From Microbulbifer sp. YPW1 (lineage in GTDB: Bacteria; Pseudomonadota; Gammaproteobacteria; Pseudomonadales; Cellvibrionaceae), in assembly GCF_013367775.1 (NCBI RefSeq), contig NZ_CP055157.1, positions 1,963,001 to 2,027,000 on the forward strand: a stretch of DNA of 64,000 bases, in the 5' to 3' direction. The position numbers were made by a program, and so were the translations under genes. This document shows, in pieces, positions 1 through 8,174 of the stretch (positions within the stretch are counted from its first letter, which is position 1; each line of letters starts with the position of its first letter). The notes under the pieces are model-generated. The model saw only the letters and a program-made list of their open reading frames with translations, did no database searches and was not told the origin of the DNA.

Positions 1-263
1 AGGTCGACGGAGCGCTTACCGCTATTGAGGTGCCGCCGGTAAGCAGCGTGGTGGATACCACCGGTGCCGGGGATTCCTTCAATGCGGGCTACCTGGCGGC
101 ACGCCTGCAAGGCGCGAGCCCGGAGCAGTCGATTGTCGCCGGCAACCGCTGCGCTGCCCAGGTAATCGGCCACCGCGGCGCGATCATTCCGCGGGCTGAC
201 TATATAGCGGCGCAACAAAATCAAGATTGCGCAAACAGTGCGCAAGTTGTTACGATGGTATGA
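1..263 (+). CDS. kdgK: 2-keto-3-deoxygluconate kinase, C-terminal fragment (cut by window start)
   Basis: The reading frame is open from base 3, so the gene starts before the window; about 86 C-terminal codons are present. They carry the PfkB-family signature DTTGAGDSFNAGY, where the Asp of GAGD is the catalytic base, followed by an RGAIIP tail. In this family the enzyme phosphorylates 2-keto-3-deoxygluconate to KDPG, the last kinase step of pectin and alginate catabolism before KDPG aldolase. The same signature and tail recur in the complete kinase at 57777, which supports KDG as substrate rather than ribose or fructose. It lies 90 bases upstream of the TRAP transporter genes on the same strand, but a palindromic candidate operator lies between them. 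Confident about the family; the substrate is inferred from similarity and context. Confidence 0.85.
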   Translation, partial: VDGALTAIEVPPVSSVVDTTGAGDSFNAGYLAARLQGASPEQSIVAGNRCAAQVIGHRGAIIPRADYIAAQQNQDCANSAQVVTMV

Positions 264-274
264 CCAATCTGGTC
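262..274. promoter_or_regulatory. Candidate GntR-type operator upstream of the TRAP transporter
   Basis: GACCA-ATC-TGGTC is a perfect inverted repeat starting one base before the end of kdgK and about 80 bases upstream of dctP. The inner 11-mer ACCAATCTGGT occurs again at 15449-15459 upstream of the pectin lipoprotein gene. Assignment to the GntR-family regulator at 46171 is inference from motif style and the shared uronate theme. Confidence 0.45.
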
Positions 275-353
275 TGCCGCCCGGGCTTTCGTGCTCTTTG
301 ATGTGGCAAGCCAGCAAACCTGTACCCGATAAGAAATAAATCGCAGGTCACAA

Positions 354-1349
354 ATGATGATAATGAGAAGATTCTGGCGGCAGTTCCGCACTGCGGCCTT
401 GGCTGGCGCTACGCTATTTCTCGCCAGCTGTGGTTTTCAGGAAGACCAGGTTGCACTGAAGCTCGCGCACACCCTGGATCAGCAGCACTCGGTGCACCGC
501 GCCATGGTATTTATGGATGAGCGCCTGCGCGAGCTGTCCGGCGATACCATGCGTATTGATATCTATTCCGGCGGCCAGCTGGGCAGCGAGCGCGAACTGA
601 TCGAGCTGCTGCAGATCGGCAGCCTGGCCATGACCAAGGTTTCCGCCAGCCCTATGGAGGGCTTTGTGCCGGAGATGAAGGTCTTCAACCTCCCCTACGT
701 ATTCCGCGATTCCGAACACTTCTGGAATGTGCTGCAGAGCCCCATCGGCAAAGACCTGCTGCTGGCCTGCGAGCGCGCGCGCCTGCGCGGCCTGGGCTAC
801 CTGGATGCAGGCAGCCGCAGCTTCTACATGAACGACATTGCAGTGCATAGCCCGCAAGACCTGAATGGCCAGAAGATTCGCGTTCAGAACAGCCAGACTG
901 CGATCAAAATGGTCAACACCCTCGGCGGCGCCGCGACGCCGGTGAGCTGGGGCGAGCTGTACACCGCGCTGCAGCAGGGCGTGGTCAACGGTGCCGAGAA
1001 CAACCCGCCGAGTTTCTATCTCTCCAAGCACTACGAAGTATCCAAGTACTACACCCTGGACGAGCACACTTATGTGCCGGACCTGCTGCTGATCAGTACT
1101 GAGGTGTGGAACAAGCTGGAACCGCAACAGCAGGCGTGGCTGAGCCAGGCAGTGGATGAAGCGGTGACTTACCAACGCAAGCTGTGGCAGGAGTCCACCG
1201 AGGAATCCCTGGCGGCGGTGAAGGCGGCCGGTGTGGAAGTGATCTACCCGGACAAGCAGCCCTTTATCGATGCAGTCAAACCGCTGCACGACAGCTACCA
1301 GGGCACCGAGGTCGGAGATCTGCTGGACCAGATCAAAGCCATTAACTAA
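354..1349 (+). CDS. TRAP transporter solute-binding protein (DctP family), lipoprotein
   Basis: Periplasmic binding subunit of a tripartite ATP-independent transporter, which uses an ion gradient to take up organic acids or sugar acids. It has 331 codons, a normal length for DctP. The N-terminus has a basic stretch, a hydrophobic core and a lipobox LASC with Cys about residue 26, so it is probably membrane-anchored. Family features include GGQLGSEREL early, the IRVQ segment that usually supplies the substrate-carboxylate arginine, and the TPVSWGELYTALQQGVVNGAE block. ATG 354 was chosen because an AGG lies seven bases upstream; ATGs at 357 and 363 are also possible. It starts a dctP-dctQ-dctM order. 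A uronate or KDG-type substrate is inferred from the adjacent kdgK and pectin genes. Confidence 0.88.
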   Translation: MMIMRRFWRQFRTAALAGATLFLASCGFQEDQVALKLAHTLDQQHSVHRAMVFMDERLRELSGDTMRIDIYSGGQLGSERELIELLQIGSLAMTKVSASPMEGFVPEMKVFNLPYVFRDSEHFWNVLQSPIGKDLLLACERARLRGLGYLDAGSRSFYMNDIAVHSPQDLNGQKIRVQNSQTAIKMVNTLGGAATPVSWGELYTALQQGVVNGAENNPPSFYLSKHYEVSKYYTLDEHTYVPDLLLISTEVWNKLEPQQQAWLSQAVDEAVTYQRKLWQESTEESLAAVKAAGVEVIYPDKQPFIDAVKPLHDSYQGTEVGDLLDQIKAIN

Positions 1350-1396
1350 TTGTTCAGAATAAACGCCCACTAGAAAAATAACAGTGGAAGGCAAAG

Positions 1397-1978
1397 ATGA
1401 TGCAGAAAATTGAAAAGGCCCTGGGCCTTGTGCTGGGTACGCTGCTGGCACTGATGGTGCTGGACGTGACCTGGCAAATCCTGACCCGCTTCCTGCCCAT
1501 GCAGCCCAGTTCCTACACCGAAGAGGTGGCGCGCTACCTGCTGGTCTGGATTGGTTTGCTCGGCGGTGCCTACGCCTACCGCAAACGCTCCCATCTTGGG
1601 ATCGACCTGCTGAGCAATGCGCTGCACGGTGCCAAGCGTCGCGCGCTACAGATTTTTGTGGTGCTGGTGTGCTTTGCCTTTGCGGCCTCCGCCATGGTTT
1701 ACGGCGGTGCAAAACTGATGCTGCTTACATTTGAGCTGGAACAGACCTCCGCGGCACTGAACTTGCCCATGGGCTATGTCTACAGCGTGCTGCCGATTTC
1801 CGGCCTGCTGATCTGCCTCTTTTCCATCGACCACCTGATCGAGCTGGTGACCAGTAAGGAAGAGCTGCCTACCGAGTTTGATTCGGAAGTGCACCCGTAT
1901 ACCGACGACGCAGAAGTGCAAGGCGCCCCGGTACAGAAAGAAAAACAAAAGCAGCCCGAAGCTGCCGTCGAAGCCTAA
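1397..1978 (+). CDS. TRAP transporter small permease (DctQ family)
   Basis: Small membrane subunit that bridges the binding protein and the large permease. It has 193 codons with four hydrophobic segments: residues about 9-28, 45-62, 80-105 and 125-150. The block SYTEEVARYLLVWIGLLGGAYAYR is typical of DctQ. The charged C-terminal tail of about 35 residues, rich in Glu and Lys, is longer than usual and probably cytoplasmic. GGAAGG lies upstream of the ATG ATG start pair; either could be used. It lies 47 bases after dctP and 15 bases before dctM, so the three are probably co-transcribed. Confidence 0.87.
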   Translation: MMQKIEKALGLVLGTLLALMVLDVTWQILTRFLPMQPSSYTEEVARYLLVWIGLLGGAYAYRKRSHLGIDLLSNALHGAKRRALQIFVVLVCFAFAASAMVYGGAKLMLLTFELEQTSAALNLPMGYVYSVLPISGLLICLFSIDHLIELVTSKEELPTEFDSEVHPYTDDAEVQGAPVQKEKQKQPEAAVEA

Positions 1979-1993
1979 GCGAGGAGAGTCATC

Positions 1994-3295
1994 GTGGAAG
2001 TTGCAGTTCTGGTATTGCTGGTCAGTTTTCTGATCCTTCTCGCCCTGAATGTCCCCATTTCCGTCAGTATTGGTGCCGCTACGCTGCTCACCATGCTGTG
2101 TACCATCGACTTCGACCCGGCCATGATCACCATGGCCCAGCGTATGGCCAGCGGTATCGACAGCTTTGCGCTGCTCGCGATTCCGTTCTTTATCTTCTCC
2201 GGCATGTTGATGGGCAGCGGCGGTATCGCCCGACGCATTATCGACTTCGCCAAGGTGCTGGTCGGTATGCTCCCCGGCGGCCTGGCGTTCGTGAATATCA
2301 TCAGCTGTACCCTGTTCGGTTCCATTTCCGGTTCCGCGGTAGCCGCCACCTCGGCCATCGGCGGTTTCATGATTCCGTCCATGACCAAGGCGGGTTACGA
2401 CAAGAACTTCAACACCGCAGTAACCGTGGCTTCCTCCACCACCGGTCTGTTGATTCCGCCGAGCAATATTCTCATCGTATTCTCCCTGGCCTCCGGTGGT
2501 GTATCCATCGCTGCACTGTTTATTGCCGGTTACCTGCCGGGCCTGCTGCTGGCGCTGGGGTTGATGATGGTGTGCGGCCTGTGGGCAAAAGCCAAAGGCT
2601 ACCCGGTGGGTGAGAAACCCACCCTGAAGGAAGCCTTCGAAAAAACCATCGATGCCGTGCCCAGCCTGTTCCTGATCTTTATCGTGATCGGCGGCATCAT
2701 CAGCGGCTTCTTCACTGCCACCGAAGCCAGTGCGATTGCGGTGCTCTACTCACTGCTGCTGTCCTGTGTGGTGTACAAGGAGGTGAAGCTGAATCAGTTG
2801 CCGGCGCTGCTGACCAAGTCGGTCGAGACCACGGCGATTGTGATGTTCCTGATCGCCGCGTCTTCCGCGATGTCCTGGATCATGTCTTACCAGAATATCC
2901 CGCAGACCATCAGCCAGGCGCTGATCACCCTGAGCGACAACCCACTACTGATCCTGCTCACCATCAACCTGATTCTGCTCGCGGTCGGTGCCTTTATGGA
3001 TATGACCCCGGCGGTGCTGATCTTTACTCCCATCTTCCTGCCGGTGGTGACCGAACTGGGCATGTCGCCGCTGCAGTTCGGTATTGTGATGATCCTGAAC
3101 CTGTGTATTGGCCTGTGTACGCCGCCGGTGGGTAGTGTGCTGTTTGTGGGTGCCAGTATTTCCAAAACATCAATCACAGCGTTGATACGCCCGCTGATGC
3201 CCATGTATCTCATGATGTTCGTGGTACTGGCACTGGTCACTCTGGTGCCGGCAATCAGCGAGTTTCTGCCGCGGGCGCTGGGGCTGATTGAATGA
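1994..3295 (+). CDS. TRAP transporter large permease (DctM family)
   Basis: Large multi-span subunit that forms the transport channel. It has 433 codons, usual for DctM, and is hydrophobic throughout with about 11-12 predicted spans. Recognisable blocks are IPFFIFSGMLMGSGGIARR, GSISGSAVAATSAIGGFMIPSM and the TPPVGSVLF segment near the C-terminus. The start is GTG at 1994, chosen because GAGGAG lies just upstream and the protein then begins at the first membrane helix. It is followed by a strong rho-independent terminator at 3387, which ends the TRAP operon. Confidence 0.9.
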   Translation: MEVAVLVLLVSFLILLALNVPISVSIGAATLLTMLCTIDFDPAMITMAQRMASGIDSFALLAIPFFIFSGMLMGSGGIARRIIDFAKVLVGMLPGGLAFVNIISCTLFGSISGSAVAATSAIGGFMIPSMTKAGYDKNFNTAVTVASSTTGLLIPPSNILIVFSLASGGVSIAALFIAGYLPGLLLALGLMMVCGLWAKAKGYPVGEKPTLKEAFEKTIDAVPSLFLIFIVIGGIISGFFTATEASAIAVLYSLLLSCVVYKEVKLNQLPALLTKSVETTAIVMFLIAASSAMSWIMSYQNIPQTISQALITLSDNPLLILLTINLILLAVGAFMDMTPAVLIFTPIFLPVVTELGMSPLQFGIVMILNLCIGLCTPPVGSVLFVGASISKTSITALIRPLMPMYLMMFVVLALVTLVPAISEFLPRALGLIE

Positions 3296-3386
3296 CCCTG
3301 CAGTATTACGTGTGCAGATGGCTTATTTCGATACTGTCTGCACCCTGATGTATTTATCGATGTTCCCATATGATCAGGATGGCATT

Positions 3387-3411
3387 GCCGGGCTTTAAGC
3401 CCGGCTTTTTT
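3387..3411 (+). terminator. Rho-independent terminator of the TRAP transporter operon
   Basis: An 8-bp GC-rich perfect stem (GCCGGGCT / AGCCCGGC) with a TTA loop is followed by a run of six T. It lies about 90 bases after the dctM stop. Confidence 0.85.
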
Positions 3412-3850
3412 GGTCTGTCCAAAACTGCCTGTATTTTCTTCTTTCAGCGCACCATAGATTGACTAAACGGTGTCACCACATAATCGCATAGCGCTTTTTC
3501 ACCAGAATATTGGCGTTACAACCATCTTACGGGGCGCATAGGCTTCTCATATTGGTCTGCCGGACTATAAATAGGCTTTACAGATCTTTTTAATGTGGCT
3601 ATCGTCGCTCCTGTTTTGGTATTGCCAATTGTGGCCTGTTCAGCGGGCCGAAATTAATAATAATGGCAAACCAATATTGCGGGCCGTCTGTCCCTTGAGG
3701 CCCACAGCGATGATGATTGGTCTCTAACTAAAAGTTGTTCCCGTTAGTCCTGAACGCCGTACGCGTGATCGGGCCGTGTCTTTCGGGCGTTGTGCCTGTG
3801 ACTAGTCGTCTGACTAAATCTTCTAAATAACCATAAATACGGAAGGTCAC
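3412..3850. promoter_or_regulatory. Upstream region of the double pectate lyase gene, with repeated candidate half-sites
   Basis: No convincing gene is seen here. Several related short elements occur: TGGTC-N5-GACTA at 3553-3567, AACCAAT near 3670, ATTGGTC near 3717, and GACTAGTC plus TGACTAAATC near 3800-3820. They resemble the TGGTC/ACCAAT elements before other uronate genes in the window. AAGG precedes the ATG at 3851. The start point of transcription cannot be fixed by eye. Confidence 0.35.
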
Positions 3851-6800
3851 ATGCAGATCATGCTGAAGAGAACAGCGGTGCTGAGCGCATTGCTGGGCAG
3901 CTTCGCGGCCGCGGATGTTTCCGCGCAGGCCACGGGGTTTGCTACACAAAACGGAGGTACCACCGGCGGTGCTGGTGGCAATGTGGTGTATGCCACCACA
4001 GGTACTGAAATCCACGCGGCGCTATGTAATCGCCCATCCAGCGATACGCCGATCATTATTCACGTCGAAGGCACTATCAACCACGGCAACACCAGCAAGG
4101 TGTCCGGAGCAAGCTGTAATACCGCCGAAGACAAAATCGAAATCAAGGATGTCAGCAATATCTCGCTGATCGGTGTCGGCAATGGGGCACTGTTCGACGA
4201 ACTGGGCATCCACCTGCGCAATGCTTCCAATATCATCCTGCAGAACCTGCACGTGCGTAACGTGAAAAAGTCCGGTTCTCCCACCTCCAATGGTGGCGAT
4301 GCCGTGGGTATGGAAAGCAACGTCTACAACGTGTGGGCAGACCATCTCACCCTCGAAGCATCTGGTGGCGAGAGTGCGGGGTACGATGCACTGTTTGATA
4401 TGAAGGCAGAGACCAAGTACGTCACGCTTTCCTACAGCATCCTGCGTAACTCCGGCCGCGGTGGTCTTGTAGGTTCAAGCGATAGCGATCTCAATAATGG
4501 CCCCGTCACCTTCCATCATAACCTGTACGAGAATATCGACTCCCGTACGCCGCTTTTGCGCGGTGCGACCGCGCATGCCTTCAATAACCATTACGTGGGT
4601 ATCACCAAGTCTGGTATGAACCCGCGTATTGGCGGTGAAATGAAGGCGGAAAATAACTACTTCGAAAACTCGAAGGATCCGCTCGGTACTTTCTACACCA
4701 ACGATATGGGTTACTGGGAAGTCAGCGGTAATATCTGGTCCAATGTCTCCTGGACGGCCGATAGCGATAGTAATCATCCGGCCGGCCCGAATCCGGTATC
4801 GACCACTTCCGTCAATATTCCTTACAGCTATTCCCTGAGCGATGCCGGTTGTGTGCCACAGATTGTGGCTGCAACTGCCGGAGCCAACAAAGGACTGCTG
4901 GTGGATGACGGCAACTGTGAAGTGACTGGTGGCAGCTCTTCTGGTGGCTCCAGTTCCTCGAGCAGCTCGAGCTCTTCCAGCAGCTCGTCCGGTGGTACCT
5001 CCAGTTCCTCAAGCTCGTCCAGCAGTTCCAGCTCCTCCGGGGGCAGCGGCGGTTCCGGCGGCGACCTTGGTCCCAACCTGGCATTGAGTGGCGATGCAGA
5101 CGGCTCCAGCAAGGGCGGAGGGTCGAGCTATGGCAATGCCGTCGATGGCGACCTGGCTACCTACTGGCAGCCTTCCTCTACGAGCGGCGAACGTATCTCT
5201 GCGAAAAATTTCGGTGGAAATTTCAACACCGTGATCATTCGCGAGATTGGCAACAATGTGCAGGCCTGGCGCCTGGTGAATAACGATACCGGTGCGGAGC
5301 TCACCTCTGGTAATGGTATCGGTTCTGCGCTGCAGGTTTATCTCGGCGACGTCAGCATGGACAAGATCAACCTGATGATCGACTCCGCCTCCAGTGCACC
5401 GCAGATTGCCGAGTTTGAAGTCTACAATGCCACTGGCAGTGGATCCTCCTCCGGTGGCAGTAGTTCATCTTCCTCCTCCTCTTCATCCTCGTCCGGTGGC
5501 AGTTCTTCCAGTGGCGGAAGCGTAACGCTGAATGTTGCGGTCAGTGGCTCCGATGCAAACCTGAACTGGAATATCAGCAACATTGATGTGCGCAACCAGG
5601 AGATTTACCGGGATACCGACCCGGATCCCGCTGGACGCCTACGCATCGCTTCCAGCGTTGTTGGCAACAGCTACACGGATATCGATCTCGCGGATGGTAC
5701 TTACTACTACTGGATAAAAGTCACCGACCAGAACCTAGTGGTGTACAACTCCAACGGGGACGATGCTGTCATCGCCACTGCACCGACCACGCTGGTGTTG
5801 CAGGAGAGCGAGCCGGGCTTCTGTTCCGTTGACGGCGCGCTCGAGTCTGAGCACAGCGGGTACACCGGTTCCGGTTACGCCAATACCGACAACACAAGCG
5901 GTATGGGTGTGGATTGGTCGGTAGTGGTCCCGCAAGCGGGTAATTACACCCTGAGCTGGCGCTACGCCAATGGTGGCAGTGATCGCCCTGCGGAAGTGCT
6001 TGTCAATCAGGGCAGCCAGACCAGTCTCGGAATGAGCGGCACCGGTGCCTGGGGTAATTACGCGGACAGTGGTTCTGTGACCGTATGGTTGAACGCGGGC
6101 TATAACGAAATTCGTCTACAGGCCACCGGTGGTAGCGGCCTTGCCAACATCGACAGCCTGTCTGTCACCGGTGTGGCACCGGCTGCAGGTGATTGCGCCG
6201 GTGGTAGCGGTTCATCCTCCGGCGGAAGCTCATCGAGCAGTTCCAGTTCGTCTGGCGGCACCAGCAGTTCCAGCAGCAGCTCTTCTTCCGGTGGTACCAG
6301 TAGTTCCTCTTCTTCTGGTGGTACCGCCAGCTCCAGCTCTTCTTCCAGCGGTGGTACTTCATCCTCCGGTGGTGCCTTCCCGTCTCCGGAAGTGAGCAAT
6401 GCCTGTTACATCCTGGCGACCGACCCCAGCGTCAACTGGCGCGATTCTGCCGAGCTGACTACGGATCAGGAAATTGTCGAGTGTCTTTCAAAAACCCTCG
6501 GTCGCGCCGTGGGCTACGGTGAGAACGCCATGGGTGGCTACGATCCAAACGGCAACAGCCAGCTGACCGTGATCACCAAAAACGATGCGCAGGGTCGCAG
6601 TGTCGAGCAGCAGCTGCTGGATGCGGTAACTGGGGATAGCCACAACTGGATTGTGTTCGACAAGTTCGACTTCGCCCAGGAGACCGAGATCTCAATGCAT
6701 CGCAATCACTGTGCAGACAGTTCTGTGCAGGCGGCCATTGGCGGTACCGAAGCCCAGTGTATCGACTACCGTCAGTGGTGTGCCGATAACGGCTATTCCG

Positions 6801-7807
6801 GTGATGCCTGTCAGGTGGAGTTTTTCAATAACCGCTTGAATAACAGCAGTCTGCCGATTCGCAACACCAAAATTGGCTCCCATAAAACCCTCGATGGTCG
6901 ACTGAGCAACGGTTACTTCCGTTTCAATGGCTTCGCCATCGGCGCGGACAGCAACGGTCAGCCGACCCAGACCGCCGAGAGTGTGATCCTGACCCATCTG
7001 GATTTCCGTGGCGCGGGCCATACCGAAGACCATGGCCTGGACCCGGATATGATCCGCAACACCGGTGCCTCCCACGACATCTGGATTCACAAAAACACCT
7101 TCGACACCACCGGTGACGCGGCGTTTGATGTGAAGGTGGGTGCCTACGACATCACCATCTCGTTCAACAAACTGATCAACGTGAAGCGTGCCGCACTGCA
7201 TGGCTCCAGTGACAGCCGCGAAATCAACGCGCAGATCACCACCACCATGCACCACAACGCGTTTATCACCACCGATGATCACTACAGTGATCTGGGTAAT
7301 ACCCTGCGTCGTGTGCCGTTGATCCGTCGCGGCACCTCGCACATGTTCAATAACTTCTTTATGAACTATCGCAAAGACGTCCTGAGCGTACGTGTTGGCG
7401 CTACGGTCTTGTGGGAAGACAACACCTTCATGATCAATGCGATTCACCAGGAGAAGGATGACATCAATGCGTGGCTGGTAGAGCGCGGCTCGCAACTCGC
7501 CCGCGATGTTGCCGACGGAAATTTTCGCAGCGACGGCAGTCTTGTCTGGTTGTCCGATGGCGCCTGTAATCTGGACTCGTCAATGGTCTACACCATCAGT
7601 GACAGCTCCGGCTCGGTGCCCGATCTTTCGCTGAATTACTCGCAGTACTCACGGGATGTGATCGCCAGTGAGCGTCGTCCTGCCGGCCAGGCGTTGGCGG
7701 ATTACATTGCCGCGACGGCGGGTAAAAACGGTGAGATCCCTTTCAGCTCTCCGCTGGGGTACAGCCAAAGCTATGTAATTGGCCTGGGTGAAGTGGCCTG
7801 TCAGTAA
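3851..7807 (+). CDS. Secreted multidomain protein with two PL1-type pectate lyase domains
   Basis: A 1318-residue secreted protein predicted to cleave de-esterified pectin by beta-elimination. A signal peptide ends near residue 26 (VSAQ). Domains by approximate residue: PL1 beta-helix 27-355; poly-Ser linker 360-403; a discoidin-like beta-sandwich 405-528; Ser linker 530-557; a fibronectin-III-like domain 558-640; a CBM35/CBM6-like domain 648-782; Ser linker 783-842; a second, diverged PL1-like beta-helix 843-1318. Both lyase domains keep the catalytic-arginine region of PL1: RTPLLRG followed by AFNNHY in the first, and RRVPLIRRG followed by MFNNFF in the second. Two lyase domains in one chain is uncommon. 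There is no lipobox, unlike the other pectinases here. AAGG precedes ATG 3851; ATG 3860 is an alternative. A strong terminator follows. The binding modules are called by fold-like features only. Confidence 0.88.
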   Translation: MQIMLKRTAVLSALLGSFAAADVSAQATGFATQNGGTTGGAGGNVVYATTGTEIHAALCNRPSSDTPIIIHVEGTINHGNTSKVSGASCNTAEDKIEIKDVSNISLIGVGNGALFDELGIHLRNASNIILQNLHVRNVKKSGSPTSNGGDAVGMESNVYNVWADHLTLEASGGESAGYDALFDMKAETKYVTLSYSILRNSGRGGLVGSSDSDLNNGPVTFHHNLYENIDSRTPLLRGATAHAFNNHYVGITKSGMNPRIGGEMKAENNYFENSKDPLGTFYTNDMGYWEVSGNIWSNVSWTADSDSNHPAGPNPVSTTSVNIPYSYSLSDAGCVPQIVAATAGANKGLLVDDGNCEVTGGSSSGGSSSSSSSSSSSSSSGGTSSSSSSSSSSSSSGGSGGSGGDLGPNLALSGDADGSSKGGGSSYGNAVDGDLATYWQPSSTSGERISAKNFGGNFNTVIIREIGNNVQAWRLVNNDTGAELTSGNGIGSALQVYLGDVSMDKINLMIDSASSAPQIAEFEVYNATGSGSSSGGSSSSSSSSSSSSGGSSSSGGSVTLNVAVSGSDANLNWNISNIDVRNQEIYRDTDPDPAGRLRIASSVVGNSYTDIDLADGTYYYWIKVTDQNLVVYNSNGDDAVIATAPTTLVLQESEPGFCSVDGALESEHSGYTGSGYANTDNTSGMGVDWSVVVPQAGNYTLSWRYANGGSDRPAEVLVNQGSQTSLGMSGTGAWGNYADSGSVTVWLNAGYNEIRLQATGGSGLANIDSLSVTGVAPAAGDCAGGSGSSSGGSSSSSSSSSGGTSSSSSSSSSGGTSSSSSSGGTASSSSSSSGGTSSSGGAFPSPEVSNACYILATDPSVNWRDSAELTTDQEIVECLSKTLGRAVGYGENAMGGYDPNGNSQLTVITKNDAQGRSVEQQLLDAVTGDSHNWIVFDKFDFAQETEISMHRNHCADSSVQAAIGGTEAQCIDYRQWCADNGYSGDACQVEFFNNRLNNSSLPIRNTKIGSHKTLDGRLSNGYFRFNGFAIGADSNGQPTQTAESVILTHLDFRGAGHTEDHGLDPDMIRNTGASHDIWIHKNTFDTTGDAAFDVKVGAYDITISFNKLINVKRAALHGSSDSREINAQITTTMHHNAFITTDDHYSDLGNTLRRVPLIRRGTSHMFNNFFMNYRKDVLSVRVGATVLWEDNTFMINAIHQEKDDINAWLVERGSQLARDVADGNFRSDGSLVWLSDGACNLDSSMVYTISDSSGSVPDLSLNYSQYSRDVIASERRPAGQALADYIAATAGKNGEIPFSSPLGYSQSYVIGLGEVACQ

Positions 7808-7839
7808 AGGCCGTTCTTTGGCAGAAAAACGGTAACCGA

Positions 7840-7876
7840 AAAGCCCATCCACCATTTGGTGGATGGGCTTTTTTTT
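7840..7876 (+). terminator. Rho-independent terminator after the double pectate lyase gene
   Basis: A long perfect stem (AAGCCCATCCACC / GGTGGATGGGCTT) with a short ATTT loop is followed by a run of at least eight T. It begins 33 bases after the stop codon. Confidence 0.92.
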
Positions 7877-8174
7877 AAGGCGTGAAGTAATAACCAGGGC
7901 GGTAGTTGCGGCGGGGTGGTAGACACACCCGTAGAAGTCAAAAAGGCCGATGTTGAATACTGTTCCACACACAAGCTGAAAGCAGAAGCCTTTCGGACGC
8001 ATGTGAGCGCTAACATGGTATAGACTTTAGTCTAAATTGGACTATCCAAACTGGACTTACAATAACCGAGGAATATATTCTCGGTCCGGCAATTTGGCCG
8101 GACCAATAATAAAAATTGACCAGCCTGCGGTATTGCTCATCCCAAAAGAATAAAGATGATGAGGAGCAAGTCCC
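7877..8174. promoter_or_regulatory. Promoter region of the pectin methylesterase gene with two inverted repeats
   Basis: TAGACT-TT-AGTCTA at 8021-8034 is a perfect 6-bp inverted repeat. TTGGA-CTA-TCCAA at 8037-8049 is another, followed by AACTGGACTT. These side-by-side palindromes are good operator candidates. GATGAGGAG precedes the ATG at 8175. Confidence 0.4.

Noticed and set aside
4812..5112. Long minus-strand frames rich in Glu/Leu/Pro opposite the Ser linkers (also near 6100, 8057, 11342, 15482, 21254)
   Set aside because: They are antisense shadows of serine-codon repeats; no ribosome sites or recognisable domains.
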